64,000 nt of DNA from Diospyros lotus (GCF_014633365.1 NC_068340.1:21679879-21743878), one strand, 5' to 3'. Positions 11,330-23,729 are shown, counted from the stretch's first letter. The notes: a model not told the origin generated them from the sequence alone. Numbers and translations: made by a program.

Positions 11330-12544
11330 TGTAAGGATCTAGAAATTCCTCGATTTTCACTCAATTTTCAGTTACAACTAGCCAATAATTCAAGTACATG
11401 AGCTAGAATTTGACCTCATAATTATACAATAACAAAAATAAATTAAATATAAATATACATCTCAGAATATTTCTTTACATAATAAAACATCAATCAATCA
11501 AGTACAACAATTACAGTATCTGAGCCCCTGATCACAACTCACATTCCTAAATATCTTTTTAGTTGGGATTACCTTGTACACATAACCACCTAAGACCGAC
11601 ATGCCAAATAATCCAACCATGACATAAACTCTCATACCTGGAATGATGTAAAAGACAAGGTGAGTCACAAGACTCAGCAAGTATAATAGAAGAATAAAAG
11701 TAAATCTGGGAACAAATCTCTCATCTAGAATATGCACACCCCAACCATTGCAATGCCATAGATGATAATGTCACACCATACCATGCATGAAGATATCCGA
11801 TGCATAACACAAATAAACCAATGTATGAAATAGTTCTTGGGGTCCACATAAGAAATGCACAACTTAGCACCCAAGTCCTGACATACAAACATGTCGCAAC
11901 CACGAATTGGCTGGCACAAGGCACAACACAATCCACAGGAGGCCGAGGTTCCCATCACAACCACATGCCAGAGTTCTTGAGTCAGAGTTATCTGGAGCCT
12001 AGCTCCCACTCATAGCTATCGAGGGTCAACTCTATACCACAATCCATAACATGCAATGTAACAAATAATAAATGCAATGGCTTTTACATCATTAACGTGA
12101 TGACAAGACCTTCATAAGCCAAGCATCAAGTCTATTACGTTTACATAGGAATTCACACAAGGAAATGTTCTAAATGCATGTGCTCACCTAACATACACAA
12201 GTCAACACTCAAAAGGCTAATTGTGTCATACCAATGCTCACACTCCCAACACATACAAGCATGACCCTCAATGAATGCAAGTCCAACCCCTTGCATTGTA
12301 ATGCCATGCGATATGCCACACAATGGCAAAGCCAATCAACAATGATCAAATACCGATTGATAATCCGTGACTAGGAACAACCGGTCGACAGCCATCCTCG
12401 GCCCGATCGACGATTCGCTCCGGTGTCACCAAATAGTCAAAATGTCATCGAATGACAACTCATGCCCCTTCTAGGAACCTAACCACAACCACATCTGCAA
12501 AACACTATAACCACGACCAAATTTGGTCAACCTTCTAGGAACCT
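11330..12544 (-). mobile_element. Older Tekay-like LTR, reverse strand, part 1
   Basis: Read on the minus strand this is the 3' portion of an LTR related to those at 12545 and 17782. It contains CTTGCTGAGTCTTGTGACTC followed by CATCATTCCAGG (compare CTTGCTGAGTCTCTCGACTC and the same CATCATTCCAGG in the young LTR), and it ends ATCCTTACA at 11330. It is cut at TCTAGGAACCT by the young element and resumes at 20521 with AACCTAGTCC. The frames in this block are LTR translations. Confidence 0.75.
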
Positions 12545-13414
12545 TGTAATATCCCAAAATTTGAAAATAAATAATGATTATAAATATCAGTGTTTGAGGA
12601 TATTAGGAATTTAAGAGAAAGTATTTATTTAGGTGATTTTGAGAAAAATAGAGAATTAAGGGTAATTAATTAAATTATTTTATTTGAGATGATTAATAAG
12701 AATTTGTGAATTTAAAGGGAGATATTATTTTATTAATTTTAATTAAAATGGGAGTTTAAGGTATTTCGTGGGTGCAACGTTGGAAGTATCATGTTTTTGA
12801 GTAAGGTAGTCATTAAAATAATGGTTGCAACACATGTAGCAAGTAGGTATGTGGCTTAGCTAGTTGATAACGTGCATGTACACGTGGAGAGGCTGGATTG
12901 ATTCCTGTAGGCGCGTGGCTGATTTTGGAATAAGGCTGGAACTTTCCAGCAGTGAGGCACCCCAAACGGTGCCGTTTTGGACAGAAGGCGGTGGCCTCCA
13001 ACAGTCGCCACGTGGCCGCATTTTGTCCGCTTATTGTGGCCAATTTAAGGCCGTTTCTGTCCGATTTTATTCCAGCAAATGAAGCAGCAACAAAGGGGGT
13101 TAAATTCCGCGAAGAAGAAGCTCGAACCAGCGTTGTAGATGGAGAAAAAATGACAGAAATTGAGGCTTTAATCAAGTTTAATTGTGGTTTAATTAGCCGG
13201 GTAAGTAAGCAGTTATGTATTAATAATTTTATACGTTAGATTTTAATTATAAGTTTGATTTTGTTAATTTGGGTGATTAAGTTGTGTTGGGTGTATTAAT
13301 TTGGTGCGTAAGTATATATATATAGTGCACTGTGTGCAAGGGGGTGAGCTTACCGTGTGTATATTATTTGGATTGTGAGGGTTTGTGTTGCAGTGAGTGT
13401 GCCGTGTGTCAATT

Positions 13415-13462
<48 letters not shown>

Positions 13463-15283
13463 CACAATGTGTGAGTGTGAATGTTTCAATGTGTAAGTGC
13501 AATAAAATTAGGATAAAAGAAAAGAAAAGGGATGCCTAGCCGTGTATGCATATTGGTGGAGATGTGCATGATGTTTGTATAGTAGGATGCATTAAGTTAA
13601 TAGTATTATATATTAATTATATGATTTGAGGATATTATTGGTGTGATATAATTTAACTTAAATATAAGATCTGTTGGGGTTTTATTTATTGGGATTTTAT
13701 TTACGGTGTGCCTACGTGGGATTTTAGACGGTTAGATTTAATTAATGCGAGCTACGAGTTTTATTAATCGCTCTTAAACGTTTTACTTCGCAGCGGGAGT
13801 GCAAGGAAGAGAAGAAACGACCGTGTAAAGGCAAGCTCTTAACCCTCTCTTCCTGATCTTTAATTCCCGTGGAAGATCCCGTGATTTCCTGTATTTTATC
13901 ACTTCCTTTACTTTAATTCGGTACCTTGCCTTATTGGTTGAACTATTATTCATTTGTTTTAATTAAATCTGAGGCTTCTATAATTTTATTCGTTGTAAGC
14001 CTACGGGGGTTTGTACCGCCCCCATTCCTTTCGGAATGATGCTGAACCCAGTTGGGGAACTAGGTTCCTAGTCGTGCGGGTTTTATTTATCTCGGATTTA
14101 CTTATGACTTGGTTAGAGCTATTGAGCAGTGGGGCAGGGGTCAACTGTTTGGTGACGTTGGGGTAGACTACGGTACGGCCCTAAAGTGGACCGTCGAGCG
14201 GACACTCCTAGTCACTAACTGTTGGCCAGTGTCGGGCACTGCTGACTAGCTCTATCGGTATGTGATTTACTGCATGATTAGATACATTGTATTATTGTTC
14301 ATGATTTGATATGCACATGGGTACGGGATGCATGTTGGGATATTCATTTATTGAGTATGCTTGGACACGAACATTCTAGCTTGGTGAGGTTGCATCCAGC
14401 GCGGCATATGCATGGCGTGTGGTTTACTATGTGGGCGGAGCATGGCCTGATGCCTGGATGTATGGGCGCCTTGTATCACGTTGATGCTCACTATGCCATT
14501 TCATTTCTATGTGCATTGCATGGATACTGGTAGTATTTAGTTCTCGGACGGGAGTACCGTTCCGAGGGAGCCTATGGCTCGGTTGTCGGGAGTACCGACG
14601 GATACAGATGACGGGAGTACCGGCCTGGGACAGCGCGCGCAGGTTTGTTGCAGATATTTGTTGCCTTTCAGGGCAGCGGCAGGTTGGTATGGGACTTGGG
14701 TGCCGTGTGTCTTGTGTGGGCCCCAAGGACCGATATGTGCTTTTATTTTGTTATGCTATTGAGCTGTTGTGTTGTAGTGTCTCATGGCTTGTGTGTACCT
14801 GGGGGTTTATTCTGGGGTGAGATTTCTGGTTTTGAGTAGCCTTATGCCTTTTCTTCCTTGTGCTTGCTGAGTCTCTCGACTCACCTTGCTTTCCATCATT
14901 CCAGGTAGTGGCGGCGTGAGCCACGGCAAGGGAGTCAGCTTTAACGGCAGAGTCGGTGTGGTGTACAGGCAGTCTCGTCAATCCCCATCCACTCTGATGT
15001 CTAAGTAGAATTTACTCTATTATTTCGTACTGTGCCAGGTGTTTTCTCGAGTCTTGTGTATGTCGGCACAGGAGTTTGTGTTTATTTATTTATCTTGTGA
15101 CCGCTGTGTTAGCGGGTACCCATAGTGCATGCATGTCTTGAGCTTTGCTTCCGCTGTTCTTATTTTTTTTGTGTATGCATGCCGGGGTGGTCTTTGTCTG
15201 GTGTTTATTACTTTTCTCCTCCCGTAGGTGCTCCCGTTCGGGTAGTCCGGGTGGTTGGGGATATCCGGGCGGGGGTGCTTACA
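12545..15283 (+). repeat. 5' LTR (2739 bp)
   Basis: The LTR begins TGTAATATCCCAAAATTTGA and ends GGGGGTGCTTACA. It includes a tRNA-like segment, a CCACGTGGCC box, a (TA)n(GT)n run near 13418-13460 and a GC-richer 3' half. Differences from the 3' LTR lie near 13751, 13829, 14293, 14490, 14496 and 15170. Small frames that recur in both LTRs are not genes. Confidence 0.95.
12852..12905 (+). promoter_or_regulatory. tRNA-like Pol III A/B boxes inside the LTR
   Basis: TGGCTTAGCTAGTTG fits the A-box pattern TRGCNNAGYNGG with a small insertion. GGATTGATTCC 43 bp downstream fits the B-box pattern GGTTCGANTCC with one mismatch. The spacing is that of a tRNA gene. Between them is a self-complementary GTGCATGTACAC. 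The 3' LTR carries the same segment near 18089-18142. Whether Pol III uses it is unknown. Confidence 0.5.
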
Positions 15284-15287
15284 ATGT

Positions 15288-15299
15288 TGGTATCAGAGC
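15288..15299 (+). promoter_or_regulatory. Primer-binding site (initiator tRNA-Met)
   Basis: TGGTATCAGAGC, complementary to the 3' end of plant initiator tRNA-Met, begins four bases after the 5' LTR. Confidence 0.9.
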
Positions 15300-17770
15300 G
15301 TTATTTGAGTCAGTTTTGAGGGACGAGTTCCTGTACACCAAGGTTGTCGGGTAGAGTTAGAGAGGTCTAGATGAATTGAGGAGGGTCAGGCTGCGTCAAG
15401 TTGTGTTTTGCTGATTCGTGTAAGAGATCGTGTCCCAATTTATATTCGTGCAAGGGTGATGAGTGCACGTTAGGATGGGACCGTGAGGTGGTATAAATGA
15501 GATTTATTTAGGACTTGTGCCTGCCCTAAGTGTTTGGGTAAGAGGTTGTTTTAGCAAGGGATTGACCCTGCAATTGAGCCGGGTAGCCTTGAGGAATAAA
15601 TGTCCTTCGTCCCGAGCAATGATTTGTCGAGGTAACCCTGGGGTGTTTTCTAAGGATTGTTTGTTGTACTCGTACGACCGTTTTGAGTTCGTGGACATGT
15701 CATTTGGGTTGACCGATGTTTTCGTAATATCTATGGATTGGTCAGGACCGGTGACAGAGATAGATGTTTGGAGATTTCCTTGGTCTCGCCGGGCGTTGTC
15801 GACGCCCGACAAAAGGCTTGCGTCAATCTCATGAGAGATGAGGTCGTGGTAGAATGTGATCTGGAGGTTCATGATTGAATTTTGCCAGGAGTGGTACGGG
15901 AAGGTCCCACATGGTGGAAAATGTGCTATAGGAGTCCGATTATAAATGGTAGACCTGTAGGTACCGAGTTGTGTACAAGGTGTATTGGGACAGAAAATGG
16001 AAAGTTGGGTAATGCAGTAACTCGTGTGTAGTTGACAATTAAACTGTCGGTACATATTCGGTCGGGAGCTACGTAATGTGATGGGGTGTGAGGGCAAATT
16101 GAGGTTCTAAGGGATTTGTATTCCTTGGAGGTTTAGGGCATCCACCCTAAGTTTAATCGAATCTAGAAGGATAAATTGGAACATTAATACGAAGTCCCAA
16201 GAGAGATCTGTGATGGGAATTTATTGAGGGATTATTATGGACTTATGAACTTGGAGTTTACAGTGGTTATGTTATTTGGAGATTTAGCATCACGACCTAA
16301 ATGGGGTGTAGGTGTTTAGTTCTCACAGGTGGAGCGGAGTTCAGGTGACGCCGCGATTGGTGTGTCGAAAGACTTAGGCTGTGAGATTTTGTACTAAATA
16401 GGGTAAAGCAAAAGTGGTAGTAGACGTTTTGGGCTGTCGTAAAGCATCCGTGGAGTAAAGTAAATTAGAAAAAAAAAAAACCCTCTAAGCTTTGATGTGG
16501 TGGGAGATACCAAGGTGTATGGCTAGGACCGAAGTTAGTTATAGGGTTAAGTAACTGTTGGGTTTTGCTGTAAGGGTAGTGGTTGCTATGAGTTCGCGCG
16601 GTACTGATTACGGACCACATGCCCTAGGGTCGGTTATTGACCGAGTGAGGAGATGAGACTCCTCTGGGTGCTGGTCAAGTGGTACATCGGCAGAAACATG
16701 AGATGGCTTGTTATGCCAGCCCGGCATGTTTTACCCTCGTCAGATCCTTTTCGTTGTGAGGAGACCTATGAGACCCCGTGTGGATTAGAACGGCTACTGA
16801 TACGGTGAAGTGCTTTCAGTCGTGCAGACTATAGAGCAGATAACACCGGTACTAAAGATCATGTTCTGGCTAGCGTAGAGAGTCTTGAGGAGGTCCGAGT
16901 TAGTATTTAACGATCGAGATGAGTTGTGCCCAATTAGCTATTGGGAGTTAAAATTAGTAGCAGGACAAGATTGAGGGTTGGTAGTCACCGAATAAGTCAC
17001 AATTGGATGTGCCGATTCCTTTAGGAGGGGAGATCTGGTGACGTTTTAGATTCCGAGATGTATTGAGTGGAGAGTGTTTATTCCTTGATAGTCCTGACTA
17101 AACGGCTACCCGTATTTATTAACGAGACCCCGAGTATTCGCGGCAAATTATGGGAGAAAGTACTACCGAGAAAATGCTGTGTAGCTGATTGAGAATCAGT
17201 TGGAAAAGTCAGACCTAAGGAGATTGCTGCTGAATCCTTGATTGAGGATGTCGTATCGTTTCCATGTTCCGGTGCGTCGTAAGTACGTGGCAGGTTCCGG
17301 TCACGTTATTGAGTATTAGCTTCTCGACAGGCAAGGAGGTGGCTCTACTCCTGTCACTACCGGTTGTATCCGGAATTAGCTGCGTCTGCATAGCGCCTGG
17401 TGCTGTGAGTTAGTTTATCATTGAGATTGAATATCTTTAAATTTTGAACTCTCATTGAGATTGATATGTGGTCGAGATAGTATTAAACGGAAGTGTGATA
17501 GAAATGCAAGATAGTTTTGAGGAATAATTGGATTACGATATTGTAATAGGAGAACCATGTTGAGTTATGATTGATGACGTTCCTTACGTCGGTTGAGGTA
17601 TTAGTGGCTATAACGTAATCCAATAAAGGTGATAGATTAGGGAGTTGTGGGAACTGGAAAATGATGATATGGAATGTCCTGGAGGTGATGTTGGGTAATA
17701 TATCGAGCGATGTAAGTGTATCTTGAGGACATGGACTGAGCGCGAATTTCGAGGACGAAATTCTAATAAG
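15300..17770 (+). pseudogene. Decayed pol interior of the young element
   Basis: This non-coding interior keeps pieces of a Tekay-type pol in the correct order. At about 15670-15740 there is an RT fragment: YDRFEFVDMSFGLTD, compare the YGHYEFLVMPFGLTN motif. At about 17250-17325 the integrase C-terminal FHVPVRRKYV...GHVIEY stands for FHVSMLRKYI...HVLEY. Near 17745-17765 is AATTTCGAGGACGAAATTC, the usual end of this lineage. Large deletions have removed gag, protease and most of RT, RNase H and integrase. Small frames here are remnants or shadows. Confidence 0.75.
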
Positions 17771-17781
17771 GAGAGGAGAAT
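17771..17781 (+). promoter_or_regulatory. Polypurine tract
   Basis: GAGAGGAGAAT lies directly before the TGTAATATCC start of the 3' LTR and follows the conserved AATTTCGAGGACGAAATTC phrase. Confidence 0.8.
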
Positions 17782-18651
17782 TGTAATATCCCAAAATTTG
17801 AAAATAAATAATGATTATAAATATCAGTGTTTGAGGATATTAGGAATTTAAGAGAAAGTATTTATTTAGGTGATTTTGAGAAAAATAGAGAATTAAGGGT
17901 AATTAATTAAATTATTTTATTTGAGATGATTAATAAGAATTTGTGAATTTAAAGGGAGATATTATTTTATTAATTTTAATTAAAATGGGAGTTTAAGGTA
18001 TTTCGTGGGTGCAACGTTGGAAGTATCATGTTTTTGAGTAAGGTAGTCATTAAAATAATGGTTGCAACACATGTAGCAAGTAGGTATGTGGCTTAGCTAG
18101 TTGATAACGTGCATGTACACGTGGAGAGGCTGGATTGATTCCTGTAGGCGCGTGGCTGATTTTGGAATAAGGCTGGAACTTTCCAGCAGTGAGGCACCCC
18201 AAACGGTGCCGTTTTGGACAGAAGGCGGTGGCCTCCAACAGTCGCCACGTGGCCGCATTTTGTCCGCTTATTGTGGCCAATTTAAGGCCGTTTCTGTCCG
18301 ATTTTATTCCAGCAAATGAAGCAGCAACAAAGGGGGTTAAATTCCGCGAAGAAGAAGCTCGAACCAGCGTTGTAGATGGAGAAAAAATGACAGAAATTGA
18401 GGCTTTAATCAAGTTTAATTGTGGTTTAATTAGCCGGGTAAGTAAGCAGTTATGTATTAATAATTTTATACGTTAGATTTTAATTATAAGTTTGATTTTG
18501 TTAATTTGGGTGATTAAGTTGTGTTGGGTGTATTAATTTGGTGCGTAAGTATATATATATAGTGCACTGTGTGCAAGGGGGTGAGCTTACCGTGTGTATA
18601 TTATTTGGATTGTGAGGGTTTGTGTTGCAGTGAGTGTGCCGTGTGTCAATT

Positions 18652-18699
<48 letters not shown>

Positions 18700-20520
18700 C
18701 ACAATGTGTGAGTGTGAATGTTTCAATGTGTAAGTGCAATAAAATTAGGATAAAAGAAAAGAAAAGGGATGCCTAGCCGTGTATGCATATTGGTGGAGAT
18801 GTGCATGATGTTTGTATAGTAGGATGCATTAAGTTAATAGTATTATATATTAATTATATGATTTGAGGATATTATTGGTGTGATATAATTTAACTTAAAT
18901 ATAAGATCTGTTGGGGTTTTATTTATTGGGATTTTATTTACGGTGTGCCTACGTGGGATTTTAGACGGTTAGATTTAATTAATGCGAGCTACGGGTTTTA
19001 TTAATCGCTCTTAAACGTTTTACTTCGCAGCGGGAGTGCAAGGAAGAGAAGAAACGGCCGTGTAAAGGCAAGCTCTTAACCCTCTCTTCCTGATCTTTAA
19101 TTCCCGTGGAAGATCCCGTGATTTCCTGTATTTTATCACTTCCTTTACTTTAATTCGGTACCTTGCCTTATTGGTTGAACTATTATTCATTTGTTTTAAT
19201 TAAATCTGAGGCTTCTATAATTTTATTCGTTGTAAGCCTACGGGGGTTTGTACCGCCCCCATTCCTTTCGGAATGATGCTGAACCCAGTTGGGGAACTAG
19301 GTTCCTAGTCGTGCGGGTTTTATTTATCTCGGATTTACTTATGACTTGGTTAGAGCTATTGAGCAGTGGGGCAGGGGTCAACTGTTTGGTGACGTTGGGG
19401 TAGACTACGGTACGGCCCTAAAGTGGACCGTCGAGCGGACACTCCTAGTCACTAACTGTTGGCCAGTGTCGGGCACTGCTGACTAGCTCTATCGGTATGT
19501 GATTTACTGCATGATTAGATACATTGTATTACTGTTCATGATTTGATATGCACATGGGTACGGGATGCATGTTGGGATATTCATTTATTGAGTATGCTTG
19601 GACACGAACATTCTAGCTTGGTGAGGTTGCATCCAGCGCGGCATATGCATGGCGTGTGGTTTACTATGTGGGCGGAGCATGGCCTGATGCCTGGATGTAT
19701 GGGCGCCTTGTATCACGTTGATGCTCACTACGCCATTGCATTTCTATGTGCATTGCATGGATACTGGTAGTATTTAGTTCTCGGACGGGAGTACCGTTCC
19801 GAGGGAGCCTATGGCTCGGTTGTCGGGAGTACCGACGGATACAGATGACGGGAGTACCGGCCTGGGACAGCGCGCGCAGGTTTGTTGCAGATATTTGTTG
19901 CCTTTCAGGGCAGCGGCAGGTTGGTATGGGACTTGGGTGCCGTGTGTCTTGTGTGGGCCCCAAGGACCGATATGTGCTTTTATTTTGTTATGCTATTGAG
20001 CTGTTGTGTTGTAGTGTCTCATGGCTTGTGTGTACCTGGGGGTTTATTCTGGGGTGAGATTTCTGGTTTTGAGTAGCCTTATGCCTTTTCTTCCTTGTGC
20101 TTGCTGAGTCTCTCGACTCACCTTGCTTTCCATCATTCCAGGTAGTGGCGGCGTGAGCCACGGCAAGGGAGTCAGCTTTAACGGCAGAGTCGGTGTGGTG
20201 TACAGGCAGTCTCGTCAATCCCCATCCACTCTGATGTCTAAGTAGAATTTACTCTATTATTTCGTACTGTGCCAGGTGTTTTCTCGAGTCTTGTGTATGT
20301 CGGCACAGGAGTTTGTGTTTATTTATTTATCTTGTGACCGCTGTGTTAGCGGGTACCCATAGTGCATGCATGTCTTGAGCTTTGCTTCCGCTGTTCTTAT
20401 TTTTTTTATGTATGCATGCCGGGGTGGTCTTTGTCTGGTGTTTATTACTTTTCTCCTCCCGTAGGTGCTCCCGTTCGGGTAGTCCGGGTGGTTGGGGATA
20501 TCCGGGCGGGGGTGCTTACA
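17782..20520 (+). repeat. 3' LTR (2739 bp)
   Basis: Co-linear with the 5' LTR and identical except for six substitutions. It ends GGTGCTTACA and is followed by the target duplication AACCT. Confidence 0.95.
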
Positions 20521-21175
20521 AACCTAGTCCTATACTGATTCGACATCATTTTCAAGAAAACAGGGGCGATGCAATATGCCATAAGCACTTACCAAATAAA
20601 ACCCTGAAAGTCTTTTATTTAATCTAATTCAATTTAATTCACACAATAAATATCCATAAACCATAAAGATAATTTTAGAAACCAAATCGGGTTAAGGGAG
20701 GGGATGAAATTCATAAAGCGAATGAGACTCTCAAATGGGAGTAAGGAGCTTGCCTTTAATTAACAGATTTTTGTGTTTTTACGCTTAGACGTCGTTGTAT
20801 TAATACATACTATAAAATGATATAATCTCTCAAAATTAATAAAATTATACTTAAAATTAAATTCACCCATATAATATTTTTAATATACTTTTCCCACTTA
20901 TCCAATATCCTCAAACTGCGATTAAACCGAGTTTATCCTTAAATTTTCACCCCTATTTTAGCCACTGTGCGTGTCTTCTTCCTCTCTTGATTTTCTCATT
21001 GTTTGCTGCTCGATTTTATGGCCGAATACACACCGAACTCGGTAATTAAAAGGCAGAAGGGTTGGGCGGCTCAGCATGCGCTGCATGGTAGCTAGTTGTT
21101 GCCCGAATTCTCCACCACTTCCCACTGTCTTCCACCAACTTTCTTTTCCACCATCCGTCAACGGTCAACTTACCA
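20521..21175 (-). mobile_element. Older Tekay-like LTR, reverse strand, part 2
   Basis: Continuation of the LTR at 11330-12544. The junction GGAACCT|AACCTAGTCC reconstitutes the GGAACCTAG.. block of the family (GGTTCCTAGTC near 14065 in the young LTR). Further on, GAGCTTGCCTTTA at 20748 is the complement of the TAAAGGCAAGCTC block near 13830. The 5' end of this old LTR cannot be placed; it fades at the (TA)n run near 21180. Confidence 0.65.
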
Positions 21176-21244
21176 CATAATAATATATATATATATATAT
21201 GCAACCTGATATAACAATACAACAAATAATATAATATACATATA

Positions 21245-22445
21245 TACGCATATATATATATACTCAAAACACGTTTATTACTTATTTTCAAAAATATATT
21301 TTTCAAAATACAAAAAAAAAATTTACACACAAAACTCAAAACACTAAAAATGAGTTTTTGACTGTTTTCAGCCAAAACACGTTAAAACCAAAACACGAAA
21401 AACACCCATATTTTCAATTTTCTTCTATATTCTCTTCTCTTAATGTATTTTCTTCCCTCTCAACAAGCAACTGAAATCAGCCCTATTCAACACTTTCGTC
21501 CGTCCTCTTCTCGCCACTATTGCCATTCGTCTTCCACACTCGCCACCGCCATCATTGCCATCGACGGTCGCCGTTTGTTTTTCTCCAGCCACCATCGTTG
21601 TTTGTCTTCCACACCCGCCACCGCCACTAACCGCTGTTGTTCGTCCTCCTCTAGCCACCATTGTCGTTCATCCTCCACACCCACCATCGCCACTAACCAT
21701 TGTCATTCGTCCTCTTCTAGTCACCATCGTTGTCCATCCTCCACACCCGCCATCGCCACTGCCACGCCCAGATCTGCCATCACCGCCATGCCCAGATCCA
21801 CCATCACACCTATCACTGCCAATCACTTCTTCTTTATGTCTTTCTACCATTTTTACCTTCTGTCATTTCTTTATACCTAAATATAGTTTTTTCTGCCTAA
21901 AGAAGCTTCTATAATATAGTTTTTTTATTAATGATATTTTTAATAATATAGCTTCTGTAATATAATTTTTTTAATGATATTTTAAAGTTTTGGATAAATC
22001 AATATTTTGTTATTTTATAATTTATATTTTTTTAATATTTATATTGTGGGTAATCTAAATCTAAAAATTAATGATAGATTTCAACTTATAGGTAAAAATA
22101 AATTTATCATGAAATTAATAGTTGAGTGAAATTAAAATTATTTTAGAAAGCACTTTGTAATTTTAATGTATTATATATGGTTAGATTATCCGTTATCTTT
22201 TGTATTATATTTTAAATTTTTTGAATTAAATTTATAATTTATTAATAAATATTTATAAATTTAAATTAAATTTATTGAATAAAATATTATAAAATAATTT
22301 TTCTTCAAAATTTAAAATAAACTTGAGAAACAATTTTTCAAAATGACAAAAAAAAAAACGTTTTTAATAATTTCAAAACAAACACTCAAAATACAAAATT
22401 AAAAATAAATTCAAAATTCAAAATTAAAAACTAAAACACCAACAA
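21245..22445. mobile_element. Degraded MITE-like sequence carrying a minisatellite
   Basis: The right part (22200-22440) resembles the interior of the TAA-flanked MITEs (ATTTATTGAATAAAATAT..., TTCAAAATGACAAA...). The left part has related AAAACAC-rich sequence. A GC-rich tandem repeat (21480-21800) sits in between, as though carried inside. Clear terminal repeats and a TSD were not found. Confidence 0.4.
21480..21800. repeat. 66-bp minisatellite
   Basis: Repeated units of about 66 bp contain TCGTCCTCYTCTAGYCACCA then CCTCCACACCC and CCATCGCCACT. The unit length is a multiple of three, which makes long Ser/His- and Pro-rich frames on both strands (for example 21443-21880). I regard these as repeat translations. 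Confidence 0.65.
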
Positions 22446-22544
22446 AACACCACCTTTCATCCTCCAATTTCTTCCAATTCCATCCTCTCCTTGCGTGACC
22501 AACGCTGGAAGTTTCCGACAGCCTCCTCCAGCTTCTCAATTCCT

Positions 22545-22735
22545 TAACAATATATTAATATAATATTATCATGTGTTATTAGTATATTATATGTTGACAT
22601 AATGTATGTTGGAACCTACATACATTATAATGTTTAATATGTTATCATTATAATGTATAATAATAATAATATTATTATTATTATTTAATACATCACATAT
22701 TACACATTAACTATTATATTAATATTTTTTCCGCT
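22545..22735. repeat. AT-rich foldback sequence
   Basis: ATAATGTATGT and ACATACATTAT face each other around TGGAACCT near 22615. The outer parts (AATATATTAATATAATA... and ...ACTATTATATTAATATT) are also roughly complementary. It looks like a small foldback MITE. No TSD was resolved. Confidence 0.45.
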
Positions 22736-23580
22736 AACTATAAACATTTAACGATGATCTAATTTCCTTTTAAAAATATAATATTTTTCACTAAATTCCT
22801 CAAATTCACAAAACTTTAATAAATCACTTTGAATGCAATAATTAATAATTATTAACTGTTACCAAATTACTGAAATGTTACATAAAGTGCCATTTATACC
22901 CTTACAAAAAATGAGATTGAAACCTGCCAGAGGTGCATAATAAATTTTATAAAATTATATTCAATTTGAAGTTGAGCCAGGGAGTGATTGGAACAATTGA
23001 AAAATAAAATTTTGATATTGGCATTTCTTGAATGTATCGAGATTATCAAGTGTTGGCAAAAGAATTTCTGATAGGAGGCTGCGAGGCTTTCCTTAAGGTA
23101 TAAGAATATAAAGCGTAATTTAGCCACGTAAATAGTGCCAGGGATTTAATGGCACATTCAAAGAAAGGTTGGATATTGGATTCCTTCTCAATTAACAATT
23201 TAACAATTAGGCATGTCCCCATAACCACATCATATATTCGCTCGCACTGATCAATTTCGAGCAAAAACCGTCCAAATGTTGCAACCTCTCTTAGGCATTC
23301 ACAACAAACATACATGGATTAACTCAAAAGGAAAATTAAATATTTGAAGGTCTTCCTGAATCCTAACCAATAAATGAAACGAAACACCATTCTGTTCTCT
23401 ACTGTATGCACAGCACAGGCAAGACGAGGAGAGAAATAAGGAACCCGTTTAATAAGAATATATATATATATATATATATATAATGGATAACCGGAATTCT
23501 ATATTAAGAACAATAAGCCAACAGAAATGAAAGCAAATGATCAAATATAGAAAAGTAGATTAGGAACAAGCATCAGGAAG
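22736..23580. other. Spacer downstream of the 14-3-3 gene
   Basis: AT-rich DNA with a (TA)n run at 23457-23482. A minus-strand frame at 23046-23315 (89 residues, CECLREVATFGRF near its start) has gene-like composition, but I do not recognise it and see no partner exons. The 14-3-3 3'-UTR probably reaches to about 23500-23600. Confidence 0.4.
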
Positions 23581-23729
23581 ATCAAACAAGATTCTCATCG
23601 TACTATGACTCCGGATGGCCTGAAAAAGATCGGCTCTCCATCATAGAACCTCGTCTCGTCACTCTCCCTTGCAATTCCCCTACTGAGATGAGCTGTCTCG
23701 GATTGCCTTACTTTCAGGTACCTTGTTAC

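Larger units (their letters stand above)
12545..20520 (+). mobile_element. Young full-length non-autonomous LTR retrotransposon
   Basis: Two 2739-bp direct repeats (12545-15283 and 17782-20520) flank 2498 bp, with perfect 5-bp duplications AACCT (12540-12544 and 20521-20525). The LTRs run TGTAATATCC...TGCTTACA. A primer-binding site and polypurine tract are in place. I count six base differences between the LTRs and no length difference, about 0.2%, so insertion was recent. The interior has only vestiges of chromoviral (Tekay/Del) pol and no long frame, so the element must have been moved by proteins from elsewhere. It resembles large retrotransposon derivatives (LARDs), though here the interior is decayed pol. 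Confidence 0.93.

Noticed and set aside
12813..13239. Frames of 72-120 residues repeated identically at 18050-18476
   Set aside because: They lie in both LTRs of the young element, overlap on both strands and resemble no gag, pol or host protein; they are LTR translations.
14427..15354. Several overlapping frames in the LTR and just beyond, some repeated at 19664-20218
   Set aside because: Same reason: duplicated LTR sequence with overlapping frames on both strands and no protein family recognised.
15504..16097. 197-residue minus-strand frame
   Set aside because: It is antisense to the decayed pol of the young element, where the plus strand shows RT-like residues; no family match is recognised.
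21443..21880. 145-residue Ser/His-rich frame and its antisense Gly-rich frame
   Set aside because: A 66-bp minisatellite, a multiple of three, keeps both strands open without selection.
23046..23315. 89-residue minus-strand frame of ordinary composition downstream of 14-3-3
   Set aside because: Not recognised, no splice partners and no start context; kept only as a remark in the spacer entry.
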